NCBI GenBank assembly: GCA_026708385.1
Contig: JAPOVA010000008.1
Span: 28,635 to 92,634, forward strand
DNA length: 64,000 nt
Source of the DNA: Simkaniaceae bacterium
GTDB taxonomy: Bacteria; Chlamydiota; Chlamydiia; Chlamydiales; Simkaniaceae
Direction of reading: 5' to 3'
The position numbers were made by a program, and so were the translations under genes. Positions 24,941 to 33,714 of this stretch are shown here, piece by piece. Numbering within the stretch: the first letter of the stretch is position 1; every line of letters starts with the position of its first letter. The notes beneath the pieces are model-generated. The model ran no database searches and was not told the origin of the DNA. It saw only the letters and a list, made by a program, of their open reading frames with translations.

Positions 24941-25708
24941 ATGATTAGCGTGACTGTTTTAACGAAAAATGCGGAGGAGACACTTGCCAGTTGTTTAAAA
25001 GCACTTCGAAAATTTAACGAAGTGATCGTCATCGATACGGGCTCTACCGATCTTACTCTCGATATTGCCCGCACCTTCCCGAATGTGCGACTCTTTGAGT
25101 TACCTTTCCGAGGGTTCGGCACGTTACACAACATCGCTGCGGAGAAGACCTCTCACGATTGGGTTCTCTCCATTGATAGCGATGAGATTCTCACCGAAGC
25201 ACTGGCGAGGGAAATCCTCGCCCTCAAGCCGACGAAGGGGACGGTCTATTCCCTCCCCTTCTTACACTACTTTAACGGAAAACGGATTCGCGGATCCGGT
25301 CGATCTCCCGAAAGTCACGTCCGTCTCTACAACAAGAATGAGACACGATTCACCGACGATTCGATAGACGAAGAGGTGCTCGTCAGGGGGGCGAAAAAGC
25401 GCTTACTCCGCCACCCCCTCAAACATTACTCGTACCGTTCCATCTCCGATTTTTTGCATAAGATGCAGCTCTACTCCACCCTCTTCGCCAAACAAAACAA
25501 GGGAAAAACAAGGGTCTCTTTTTCGGGCGTCATCCGCAAAAGCCTTTTCGCTTTCTTTAAGTCCTACGTGTTGCAGAGGGGTTTTTTAGATGGAAAAGAG
25601 GGTGTCATCCTTTCCGCATACGACAGTCATATTGCGTTCTACAAACATCTTAAACTCATCGAAGCAAATAGAAATGCCCTTCATTCTCCCCTACCGTCGG
25701 AGAGGTAG
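24941..25708 (+). CDS. Family 2 glycosyltransferase, LPS core type
   Basis: The predicted protein has 255 residues starting MISVTVLTKNAEETLASCL. The N-terminal GT-A fold is clear: VIVIDTGSTDLTLDIA near 28-43 and the DxD-like SIDSDEIL near 77-84, where metal and nucleotide sugar bind. Size and style resemble the WaaE/KdtX-like beta-1,4-glucosyltransferases of LPS core synthesis. It lies directly downstream of the heptosyltransferase and probably acts on the heptose that enzyme adds. Acceptor and donor are inferred from context only. Confidence 0.8.
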   Translation: MISVTVLTKNAEETLASCLKALRKFNEVIVIDTGSTDLTLDIARTFPNVRLFELPFRGFGTLHNIAAEKTSHDWVLSIDSDEILTEALAREILALKPTKGTVYSLPFLHYFNGKRIRGSGRSPESHVRLYNKNETRFTDDSIDEEVLVRGAKKRLLRHPLKHYSYRSISDFLHKMQLYSTLFAKQNKGKTRVSFSGVIRKSLFAFFKSYVLQRGFLDGKEGVILSAYDSHIAFYKHLKLIEANRNALHSPLPSER

Positions 25709-25839
25709 GGGAGTCCTGCTTTCCCGGATCCGTCACCCGTAGCGCCGGAACAACGGACGTTGCCCGTAGGAGGGGAGGTCCGTATCCGACAGGCGGGGTG
25801 ATCGCACAAAATGCGACCCTTCCGGTATGCTGTCGCGAC

Positions 25840-27453
25840 ATGGAAAGGACACCTCTACATGTTGCCCGCTTAGCCTACCTTCCGAACGTACCGGAGGTGC
25901 TGACGAGGCCGGAAACGGTCCGCTTTTCCGGAGAGGGGACGACGGGATCCCGCGGATATGACGAACGTATCGGCTACCTTCTCCCCGGATCATACGGTCG
26001 ACCGATTGCGAAGCCTACCTCGGAAGGGGGAGAAGTGCGGACGGAGACAAAGGGGGGGTACAGGGTGGGTGTCCTCTTCTCGGGAGGGCAGGCGGCAGGC
26101 GGTCACAACGTACTGATCGGCCTTTTTCGTACGCTGAAGAGATTCGACGCAAAGAGTCGCCTCTTCGGCTTTTCGGGGGGACCTTCCGGACTGATTGAGG
26201 GGAGGTACGAGGAGCTGCACGCCGACCTTCCGGACGCCTACCTCAATCAGGGCGGGTTCGATCTGATCGGCTCCGGACGTACCAAGATCGAAACGGGGAG
26301 ACAGTTCGCCGACGTGAACAAAACGGTGACCTCCCTGGCCTTGGACGGTTTGGTCATTATCGGCGGAGATGATTCGAATACCAATGCCGCTCTTCTGGCC
26401 GAGTACTTTATCGAACGGGATATCCCCGTTACGGTCGCGGGGGTGCCGAAAACGATCGACGGCGACCTTCGCGGTGAGTACCTCCCCCTTCCCTTCGGGT
26501 TTGATACCGCGTCGAAAACCTACGCGGAGATCATCGGCAATATCGGAAGGGATGCATTGTCGGCCGACAAATACACCCACTTCATCAAGTTGATGGGGCG
26601 CTCCGCCTCTCACATTGCCTTGGAGTGTGCCCTCATGACGAGACCGAATCATACCCTTATCGGAGAGGAGACGGTGGCAAAGGGCGACACGATGGAGATG
26701 ATCGTCGAAAAAATGGCCGACCTGATCGAAAGGCGGAGTGCTTCCGGAAAAAATCACGGCGTGATTCTCATTCCCGAAGGGTTGATCGAATTCATCCCGG
26801 AGATGCGCGCCCTCATCGAAGAACTCAACCGAGTGGAAAAGGTCGAGGAGGATATCGCGGATACCCTCTCTTCCGCCTCACAACATACCTTTCGCTACCT
26901 TCCGGAAGAGATCCGCAATCAACTACTCCTCGACCGCGACCCGCACGGCAACGTCCGGGTATCTCATATCCGGACCGAAGAACTGCTCAGTCGACTCCTT
27001 ACGCTCGAACGGCGAAAAAGAGGAGGTACCGTCCCCTTCCTACCCGTCCACCACTTCTTGGGATACGAGGGACGTGCGGCCTATCCCTCCAATTTCGATG
27101 CCACCTATTGCTACAACCTCGGAACGGTCGCGGCCCTCCTTATCCGGAACGAGCTGACGGGCTATATGGGCACCCTCTACGATCTGCACAAACCTACTTC
27201 TCAGTGGCAAGTTGCCGCCGTGCCCCTCACCTCCATGATGACCATGGAGGTGCGGAAGGGGAAGGAAACACCCGTGATCGGCAAGACCCTCGTCGACTTA
27301 AAGGGGGAGCCGTTTCGCTTGTTTGCGGAGAAACGTACCTCTTGGGCGGAAGAGGATCACTACCTCTTCCCCGGACCCATACAGTTTGCCGGGGGTTCCG
27401 AGCTTACCGATAGGGGCCCCGCAACGCTCTACCTGCAACCATGCGTTGGATAA
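25840..27453 (+). CDS. Pyrophosphate-fructose 6-phosphate 1-phosphotransferase
   Basis: The predicted protein has 537 residues if started at the ATG in front of ERTPLHVARLAYLP; the open frame reaches a GTG at 25798 and neither start has a good ribosome-binding site. The phosphofructokinase core is clear: GVLFSGGQAAGGHN, IGGDDSNTNA (near 174-183) and VPKTIDGDL (near 202-210), and later LMGRSASHIALECAL. The second Asp in GGDDS is the residue that excludes ATP and marks PPi-dependent enzymes. The size of about 540-550 fits the long chlamydial/plant-type PFP. The enzyme catalyses the reversible glycolytic step with PPi as phosphoryl donor. The 3' end overlaps the methyltransferase gene by 13 bases. 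Confidence 0.9.
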   Translation: MERTPLHVARLAYLPNVPEVLTRPETVRFSGEGTTGSRGYDERIGYLLPGSYGRPIAKPTSEGGEVRTETKGGYRVGVLFSGGQAAGGHNVLIGLFRTLKRFDAKSRLFGFSGGPSGLIEGRYEELHADLPDAYLNQGGFDLIGSGRTKIETGRQFADVNKTVTSLALDGLVIIGGDDSNTNAALLAEYFIERDIPVTVAGVPKTIDGDLRGEYLPLPFGFDTASKTYAEIIGNIGRDALSADKYTHFIKLMGRSASHIALECALMTRPNHTLIGEETVAKGDTMEMIVEKMADLIERRSASGKNHGVILIPEGLIEFIPEMRALIEELNRVEKVEEDIADTLSSASQHTFRYLPEEIRNQLLLDRDPHGNVRVSHIRTEELLSRLLTLERRKRGGTVPFLPVHHFLGYEGRAAYPSNFDATYCYNLGTVAALLIRNELTGYMGTLYDLHKPTSQWQVAAVPLTSMMTMEVRKGKETPVIGKTLVDLKGEPFRLFAEKRTSWAEEDHYLFPGPIQFAGGSELTDRGPATLYLQPCVG

Positions 27454-28169
27454 TCGACTACTTCCGGTTTGCCCGGTTCGACATGAAGGAGAGTATGCTC
27501 ATCGGAAGAACCTACTATCTCGATACCCGGTTTGCCCGGATGGATAGGGCCCTTCTTCGACGCTATATCTTCCTCAGCCCATACCGGATTAGTAAACGCT
27601 ACTTAAAAAAACATAAAGCGAACGATCTCTACACATATGGAGAGACACCGCTCCGTACGATGGAAGCAATTGCCAAAAAAGTAGGCATCCGACCGACCGA
27701 TCGGGTGCTCGATCTCGGATCCGGTAGAGGAAGGGCCGCCCTTTTTCTGACACACTTTTACAACTGCACCGTGATCGGTATCGAACGGATCCCCCAATTT
27801 GTCAAACTGGCCTCACACGTTGCCGAAAAATTCCGGCTCGAGCGTTCCTCGTTCATCCATGCCGACTTTCTCAAGGCAGATTGGCCTCGGGTCAATGTGA
27901 TCTACCTCTACGGTCTCTGCTGTGACAAAAAGGAGATCCGGGGCATCATCCGACAACTGAAGACATCGCAAAAAAAAGTGCGCATCATCACCATCGGTTA
28001 CCCTCTTGAAGAGTACGATAAAGAAGAGAGCTTCACGACGACGGATACCTTTCCCGCCTCCTTCAATTGGGGAGAGGGGGAGGCCTTCCTGCAGGAATTC
28101 GAAGCACCATCCCGAATCTCCGTCCTCCCGAGTAAACGGCCCGCATGTCGGGGTCGGCTTTCTCAATAG
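27441..28169 (+). CDS. Class I SAM-dependent methyltransferase
   Basis: The predicted protein has 242 residues. Motif I, VLDLGSGRGRAALFL (about 89-103), and an acidic motif II residue in VIGIERIPQF identify the Rossmann-like SAM-binding fold, followed by HADFLKADW and VNVIYLYGL (motif IV region). The N-terminal 70 residues are basic and aromatic. The substrate cannot be told; similar proteins are sometimes annotated as protein lysine methyltransferase-like. It overlaps the PFP gene and is probably translated together with it. Confidence 0.75.
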   Translation: MRWIIDYFRFARFDMKESMLIGRTYYLDTRFARMDRALLRRYIFLSPYRISKRYLKKHKANDLYTYGETPLRTMEAIAKKVGIRPTDRVLDLGSGRGRAALFLTHFYNCTVIGIERIPQFVKLASHVAEKFRLERSSFIHADFLKADWPRVNVIYLYGLCCDKKEIRGIIRQLKTSQKKVRIITIGYPLEEYDKEESFTTTDTFPASFNWGEGEAFLQEFEAPSRISVLPSKRPACRGRLSQ

Positions 28170-28185
28170 AGATCCGGATCTTGCG

Positions 28186-29259
28186 TCATAGTCTCTTCGA
28201 GATGCGCTTCCGTCGCTTTCCGGTATGCGTGTGGCTTTTCGATCTTCCCGGTTCGGAAGAAACACCCTCCCGTCGTCGCCGTTGTGTCCATCTCTGTAGG
28301 GAGCGTACGCTGACCGCATCGGTACCGATGTGTTTGCGAACCTCTTGCAAACGTTCCGGGATAGGGAGTTCTCGGTTGCATTCCCAACATCGCGTCGCGG
28401 CCTCTTTTTTTGCCGATGGCAAACGGGGTCCGGACCTCTTGTCTTGAATGAGATCATGTTCCCTCAAGTACTTGCCCAAGCTACTTAGGGAGATGTGGGG
28501 TCTACTAAAACCCTCTTCGTAGATCTGCCTCCGAAAATCGACCACCGTATCGGACCGACACTTCTCACGCAATCGCTCTATTTCCTTACCTTCGGCCTCC
28601 GTGACCCGCAAACGAGAACCCTTCGTATCTTCCATGAGTTTCATGTCGATCAAGCACTTCCTTAGGCAGGTTCGGGAAATGGTGCGTCTACTCAACTTCT
28701 TGCCTTCTTCTATCTGCGTGTAAAAATCGGCTAGCTTGGCGGGACGATATAGGTCATGCAATTGCCGTATTTCCTTACGATCTTCCTTCGTGATCGGCGA
28801 GCGGGAAGAGACCTTTTTCACATCTTTTTTTCCGCGAGCCTTTGCTTTCTTTTGTACGGAACTCTTCGTACGTCTCCCCTTATCGGCTCCGGGGATAAAA
28901 ACGGCTTCAGCCGGCTTTGCCGGAATATCCGGAGCGAGCGAAGGGGTGTTATCGACCGGATCTTGCGACCGATGAGGGTCGGGGGGTGGCGACGAGGAGG
29001 TGCCTTTCTCGGACAACAGGCAAAGGGAGGCACGCATCGCCCCCGCCTCCCGTTCATTGAGCATACCCGCGTCTTCACCGAATAAGCAACCCCCGTACCC
29101 ATAGCACAACAGCGAACAGCGGTGAGTAACCCACGCCACCTCTTCGAGTGTTCTCTCGCCCGTAACCGAAAAGAAAGAGGGAGCCCACGGAGAATCCACG
29201 GAAGGACACAAAGACCCAATACACATGATCGGAAAATAGCGTATACAAACCGGGCCCAT
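28186..29259 (-). CDS. Basic protein with tandem helical (HTH-like) repeats
   Basis: The predicted protein has 357 residues from the ATG at 29259, which has a weak gaaggtgtagc site; internal ATGs at 29226 and 29064 are alternatives. The first 85 residues are Cys-containing, then a Ser/Pro-rich linker (GTSSSPPPDP) and a Lys-rich segment KKAKARGKKDVKK near 145. Two 60-residue repeats follow: one begins ITKEDRKEIRQLHDLYR, the next VTEAEGKEIERLREKCR; both continue with an acidic-aromatic helix, S-R-x-x-I-S and a Leu-rich helix. A looser third unit ends LQRWTQRRRREG. The C-terminus is very basic. Repeated three-helix units suggest DNA binding. Bacterial regulator, transposon-derived protein and nucleus-targeted effector are all possible; I do not recognise a family. 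Confidence 0.65.
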   Translation of the reverse strand: MGPVCIRYFPIMCIGSLCPSVDSPWAPSFFSVTGERTLEEVAWVTHRCSLLCYGYGGCLFGEDAGMLNEREAGAMRASLCLLSEKGTSSSPPPDPHRSQDPVDNTPSLAPDIPAKPAEAVFIPGADKGRRTKSSVQKKAKARGKKDVKKVSSRSPITKEDRKEIRQLHDLYRPAKLADFYTQIEEGKKLSRRTISRTCLRKCLIDMKLMEDTKGSRLRVTEAEGKEIERLREKCRSDTVVDFRRQIYEEGFSRPHISLSSLGKYLREHDLIQDKRSGPRLPSAKKEAATRCWECNRELPIPERLQEVRKHIGTDAVSVRSLQRWTQRRRREGVSSEPGRSKSHTHTGKRRKRISKRL

Positions 29260-29638
29260 GCTACACCTTCACTTACGACCCTGCAAGGAAAACCACGCAT
29301 CCCCACCATTTCCTGCCGAAAAGTCCGATGTAGTCCGGGAACACCGTTCGGAAGGTGCACAACAAGTACTCTTGGGGAAGAAACACCTCGCGAAAAGTCA
29401 AGGTGTATTCGTAAACCACACCGGTGTGTCAATGGCCGAGAAGCTTTATCGGACGATGAAAACAAGTCCGCACTTTCAATAAAGTGTGGAGGCGAATACC
29501 TATCGACCGGGCGTGCACACCCTTTCTCAAAATGCGCCCCCCGCTCCGTAACCCGCAAACCGGCTACATGGAAACGTACGGACGCAAGTTCTTTGCGATC
29601 GGATTACCGGGATAACCTGCTTCGTACGGACCACAACC
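29260..29638. other. Possible coding fragment and duplicated 3' region
   Basis: A start-less minus-strand frame of 51 codons (29273-29428) encodes EYTLTFREVFLPQEYLL, CTFRTVFPDYIGLFGRK and WWGCVVFLAGS, which looks like real protein sequence but is unidentified. From about 29510 the region matches 30540-30663, the shared 3' flank of the duplicated genes. Confidence 0.3.
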
Positions 29639-30148
29639 CTACGTCGCGGTGACACACTCAGCCTCTCCCGCATCCCCGGATCCCACACCGACCTCGGAGA
29701 CTCGGGCCACCTGATTATCGGGTTTCGGATCGGTAGGTTTCGGATCGGTAGATTGCGGACGGCATTCCGAGAACACTATGACACCGAGTGCTACGAGAAC
29801 GACACCCGCGATGATCCCTCCCAAGGTTCCTACGATCGCCCCGGGAACGTGTCCTATCAGGCCCCCGCATACCCCTCCGATGATCCCTCCGACTACCGCT
29901 CCGACCAAGACCCCGCACCCGACTTTGCATTCCGTACTCCTCAAGATGCGCACCACTTTAGGGTGAGCCTTCCGCCACGCCGCAATACGATCCCTCAGCC
30001 CGTTCGCTTTATTCGCACTCTCCTCCACGGAGGAAGAGGAAGGCGTCTCGGTTTTGTCCCCGTTTCCGGAAGTATCTTGTACCGGCTTATGATCGTAGTT
30101 ATAACCTCGTTCCGGCTTATAACTGTAATCAAAGACTATAGCCGACAT
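29639..30148 (-). CDS. Glycine-zipper Inc-like protein, copy 1
   Basis: The predicted protein has 169 residues starting MSAIVFDYSYKPERGY, preceded by gggtgttttt. A hydrophilic N-terminus with Asn/Lys/Ser-rich linker leads to NKANGLRDRIAAWRKAHPK (about 54-72), then a long Gly-rich hydrophobic region (about 85-135) full of GxxxG spacings, such as VLVGAVVGGIIGGVCGGLIG and VGTLGGIIAGVVL, with a short break at HVPG. The Pro/Asp tail, with a DPKPTDPKPDNQVA block, ends ECVTAT. Bilobed hydrophobic domains with GxxxG packing are typical of Inc proteins. Start and tail are conserved with 30664-31146, the tail almost exactly. Confidence 0.75.
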   Translation of the reverse strand: MSAIVFDYSYKPERGYNYDHKPVQDTSGNGDKTETPSSSSVEESANKANGLRDRIAAWRKAHPKVVRILRSTECKVGCGVLVGAVVGGIIGGVCGGLIGHVPGAIVGTLGGIIAGVVLVALGVIVFSECRPQSTDPKPTDPKPDNQVARVSEVGVGSGDAGEAECVTAT

Positions 30149-30385
30149 AAAAACACCCATACGTTGCACTTAGGGCCGGTCGCCTCCGCGTGGTTTTTCG
30201 TTCGCGGTAAGTCGATCCCGGTGCCCCGAGCATATAACTTAAACTACTTACATACAATTGGTCACATCCTTTCTCGTCTGATAGACACTCTAACCGACTC
30301 AGAAAGATTAACCAAATCCTGACCCAATTATACTATTTAATATATTTTATATTCAAATATATATTTTATATATCAAAAAATACCT

Positions 30386-30663
30386 ATGTACGGCCAAGAT
30401 TCCTTACCGGAAGATGAAAGCAAGTCTGCACTGTTAAACCACCGAATATCCGAGTCTGCGGTATGGCGCTTTCGGAAAACGGGCCCATGATCTCGATAGA
30501 GGTGAGTACCTACCGACTGCGTACGAGCTACACAGCGCACGCACCCTTTCTCCGGGGTGCGCCCCCCGCTCCGTAACCCGCAAACCGGCTACATGGAAAC
30601 GTACGGACGCAAGTTCTTTGCGATCGGATTACCGGGATAACCTGCTTCGTACGGACCACAACC
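30386..30663. other. Intergenic region between duplicated genes
   Basis: About 30310-30385 is strongly AT-rich and upstream of copy 1, so it likely carries its promoter. 30540-30663 is the duplicated 3' flank of copy 2. No gene was seen. Confidence 0.45.
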
Positions 30664-31146
30664 CTACGTCGCGGTGACACACTCAGCCTCTCCCACATCC
30701 TCGGGTCCCGCACCGACCTCGGAAACATCGGCCACCTGATTATCGGGTTTCGGACCGGTAGGTTCCGGATTGGTGGTAGGTTGCACACAGCACTCCGAGA
30801 ACACTATGGCGACGATTCCTCCGCAAAGGATACCCACTACTATCCCTACGAAAGTTCCTAAAATCGCTCCCGGAACAGCTCCTACAAAGAACCCGACTAC
30901 CCCTCCGACGGCCCCTCCGATTACCGCTCCGGTCAAGGCCCCGGACCCGACCAGGAATAGAGGGTGCAGCACGATACGCGCCGCTTTAGGGTGAACGGCC
31001 CGCCACGCCGCGATACGACTCCTCAGCCCGTTCGTTTTATGCGCATTCCCCTCCACGGGAGAAGGGGAACCCGTTCCGGCTTTTTCCTCGGTTCCGGAAG
31101 TAGTTCGTGTCGGCTTATAACCGTAATTAAGGACTGTAGTCGCCAT
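30664..31146 (-). CDS. Glycine-zipper Inc-like protein, copy 2
   Basis: The predicted protein has 160 residues starting MATTVLNYGYKPTRT, with taggtgttttt upstream as in copy 1. It shares NGLRxRIAAWRxxHPK, the long GxxxG-rich hydrophobic region (about 78-128, e.g. GALTGAVIGGAVGGVVGFF and VGAVPGAILGTFVGIVVGIL) and the tail with PKPDNQVADVSEVGAG and ECVTAT. The N-terminal linker is shorter. An AT-rich upstream segment (about 31330-31390) resembles that of copy 1. Duplicated Inc genes that keep the ends and vary the membrane domain are common in chlamydiae. Confidence 0.75.
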   Translation of the reverse strand: MATTVLNYGYKPTRTTSGTEEKAGTGSPSPVEGNAHKTNGLRSRIAAWRAVHPKAARIVLHPLFLVGSGALTGAVIGGAVGGVVGFFVGAVPGAILGTFVGIVVGILCGGIVAIVFSECCVQPTTNPEPTGPKPDNQVADVSEVGAGPEDVGEAECVTAT

Positions 31147-31538
31147 AAAAACACCTATATGTATGTTGCATTCGGGGACCGGTCGCCTCCGCATGGCTCT
31201 TCGCTCGCGGTAAGCCGAACTCCGGCGCCCCGAATACATAGTTTAAATTACTGACAGACAGTTGATAACACGTTTCTCCTCTAATCGATACCATAACCGA
31301 CAGGGAAAGACCAACCAAGCTCTCACCCGCATTATACGGTTTCATGTATTTTATAATCAATATATTATTTATTTGATACATCAAAAAAACCCCCCGAAGC
31401 GAAATGCGGGTCACAGTGCGGGTAACGGAACGGGGAGTGCCTCTTCGGAGGAGGGTGGAACCCTCTTAGAGAAAAGATGTGCGAAGGGAATGTAGCGGAC
31501 AAAGGGCGATGCAGGGGTGTCGACTACCCCCCTCGGCT
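31147..31538. other. AT-rich upstream segment, no gene seen
   Basis: 31240-31390 is AT-rich and duplicated from (or to) 30310-30385; it presumably holds the promoter of copy 2. The rest holds the 3' end of the EamA gene's surroundings with no supported frame. Confidence 0.4.
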
Positions 31539-32501
31539 TCACGCGGAATCGGTCCGATTCACATCGTCCCGGACGAGAACGAGATCGTTTTTTCGCGGAT
31601 AGAGCGCAACCAAAAGGATCGTACCGATCACGATCAATCCGAATCCGACCCGGGTCACGGGCTCCGGAACATACCCGAAAAAGAGCCGATCCCAAATGGC
31701 CGAGAAGAGGAAGATTCCATACACGAACGTACTCAGAAATCGGGAGCTCGCATACTTTGTCGACAGATTCAAAAAGGATTGGTAAAAGCAAGCGGCACAT
31801 CCCGTCGCCAAGGCCAACAGAAGGGAACGCGACGTGAGTACGTTGACATGTTCTGCGGGAACCGCGAAAAAAGTCAGGATCGACAGGAGGGCTCCTACGG
31901 AAAAGTAATAGGCATTGACCGTATCGGCACTCTCTTCCTTGTAGTACAAGAGTCGCGTTCCCGTGAGATTGATCGCTCCCAACACGGCACCTACGACCGG
32001 AACGAATATCTTGCCATTCAGAGGATAAACATGGGGATGCATCACAAGGGCTACTCCGACAAAAGCAATACAGATCCCTATGAGCAATCGTTTGAGCAAC
32101 CGGACCCGGAACCAAATACGTACGACGAACGGTGTTAAAACGGGATAGAGGTAAAACAACAAAACGGCCGTACCTAACGGCAAGACGAAAATACTATAGT
32201 AGAACATGTATGCCGTGCAAAAACCGGACGTTGCACGTAACATCTGTAGCCCTAAACTTTTCGTACGATATAAGGTGCGCAACTTCCCCCGCCTTTCCAT
32301 GCAGAGCAATGCAACGTAAAAGGCAAGCAGACCGATTACACCCCGGAACATGACCAACGTCGGCACATTGAAATCGGGCAAAACGGCCTTGATGCACACT
32401 GCCTGCACCGAGCAAAAGAGGTCGGCCAACAACATACAGCCCGCACCGAGAGATCGATTCCCTTTCGGTCTTGATAAATTGCGGATAACCAACGCTTCCA
32501 C
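31539..32501 (-). CDS. EamA/DMT-family transporter
   Basis: The predicted protein has 320 residues. The start is a GTG at 32501 with gaggttatgacag upstream. It has ten hydrophobic segments in two five-helix halves, beginning GAGCMLLADLFCSVQAVCIK and including VLPLGTAVLLFYLYPVLTP in the first half and GCAACFYQSFLNLSTKYA in the second, as in EamA permeases. Chlamydial and rickettsial members of this superfamily import S-adenosylmethionine or other metabolites; substrate assignment here would be a guess. It stands alone, with about 130 bases to the TSUP gene. Confidence 0.8.
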   Translation of the reverse strand: MEALVIRNLSRPKGNRSLGAGCMLLADLFCSVQAVCIKAVLPDFNVPTLVMFRGVIGLLAFYVALLCMERRGKLRTLYRTKSLGLQMLRATSGFCTAYMFYYSIFVLPLGTAVLLFYLYPVLTPFVVRIWFRVRLLKRLLIGICIAFVGVALVMHPHVYPLNGKIFVPVVGAVLGAINLTGTRLLYYKEESADTVNAYYFSVGALLSILTFFAVPAEHVNVLTSRSLLLALATGCAACFYQSFLNLSTKYASSRFLSTFVYGIFLFSAIWDRLFFGYVPEPVTRVGFGLIVIGTILLVALYPRKNDLVLVRDDVNRTDSA

Positions 32502-32635
32502 CTGTCATAACCTCGAACGTAGCATAAGATAAAAAGAACAAAAAAAACAAATAATCCATACTCATCCTACCCCGGTAATGCGAGATGTCGGGAATACCGC
32601 CTTACGGGGGTTACGTCGAAAGGCCGTTATGGTTT

Positions 32636-33430
32636 TCAAGACCGACCGAAAATAAGGATGAGTCCGGCAATCAAGAGGACCGAACCGAACACCCGGTGCA
32701 GAACTGCCGTGGGAAGGTGTGTGGTCACCTTCGCCCCTACCGGCGCCATACACACGAGACCTATGCCGACGGCGAGGAAAGCGGGAACATAAATCCAACC
32801 CGAGGTGAGCGGATAAGAGACCGTTCCCCGACCCGTTACAAACAGAAAGCAAGTAGCCGAAACGACGGTGATAAAGCCGAGCATCGAAGCCGTTCCGATG
32901 GCCTTTTTTGTCGGAACACCCGAATAGATCAGAATGGGCACGTAGAGCAGTCCGATCCCGAGCACCGTGGAGATGGTGGCGACCCCGGTCGCAATCAACA
33001 TCAACATCCCCTTCGAGGGCAAAGAGGTGTGCCGCGTAGCCTCCTTTACGGGAAGGATGAAACGTATGCCCACGGCAAGCTCCGTCATTCCGAAAAGAAT
33101 ACGCAATACCTGACCGGGAAGGAATTTAGCAATGCCGGATCCGGTGACGGTACCTACGATGATCCCGACTATCATCGGTTTCACGATGGGGAAAAGAACC
33201 CTACCGTGCTTGCGATGGGTATGCGAAGAAGCGAACGTACCGAATACCATGGTAGCAAGGGCCGTTCCGATCACTACGTGCATGCGAAACTCGACAGGAA
33301 TGTGTATCAGATAGAATGCAAGAGTGAGGCAGGGGACAATCACCACACCTCCGCTGATCCCCATCAATCCCGAGATAAATCCGGCTACGAGTCCGACACA
33401 AATAAAAGCAACGACCTCTAACACAAACAT
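32636..33430 (-). CDS. TSUP (TauE/SafE) family permease
   Basis: The predicted protein has 264 residues from the ATG at 33430 (an in-frame GTG lies four codons upstream). It has about eight hydrophobic segments. The repeated family element occurs twice: GFISGLMGISGGVVIVPCL near 18-36 and TISTVLGIGLLYVPILIYSG near 150-169, which mark the two halves of sulfite exporter TauE/SafE-type permeases. Members move sulfur-containing or organic anions across the inner membrane; direction and substrate are not readable from sequence. Confidence 0.8.
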   Translation of the reverse strand: MFVLEVVAFICVGLVAGFISGLMGISGGVVIVPCLTLAFYLIHIPVEFRMHVVIGTALATMVFGTFASSHTHRKHGRVLFPIVKPMIVGIIVGTVTGSGIAKFLPGQVLRILFGMTELAVGIRFILPVKEATRHTSLPSKGMLMLIATGVATISTVLGIGLLYVPILIYSGVPTKKAIGTASMLGFITVVSATCFLFVTGRGTVSYPLTSGWIYVPAFLAVGIGLVCMAPVGAKVTTHLPTAVLHRVFGSVLLIAGLILIFGRS

Positions 33431-33714
33431 CGGACAATACACCTACGAACAACCTACTCCCACCCGTACCGGATACGTAAGCTACATACCGGAAAAAGGC
33501 TTTATCCGTCCGAGCGTGCACACTCCCCCCCCTCACCAACCTCTTATGGCCGAACGACTCCGTACGATCCGCACCTTGCCGTAACCGCCCCTTCCCCCCC
33601 CTACCGGAAACCCCGTTAGTAGGGGGTACCGTAAGGAAAACGAACCACTTGACCGAGCCGGTTCTCTTCACATACAATCCGCCTCGGTACCGTCATCCAC
33701 TGCAAGCTCTTCCG

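Larger units (their letters stand above)
29510..31390. repeat. Tandem duplication, two units of about 0.85 kb
   Basis: Unit 1 (about 29510-30385) and unit 2 (about 30540-31390) contain the same order: a nearly identical 3' flank of about 150 bases, an Inc-like gene on the minus strand, and an AT-rich upstream segment. The 3' flanks differ by only a few bases, whereas the genes differ more in the hydrophobic domain. Confidence 0.75.
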
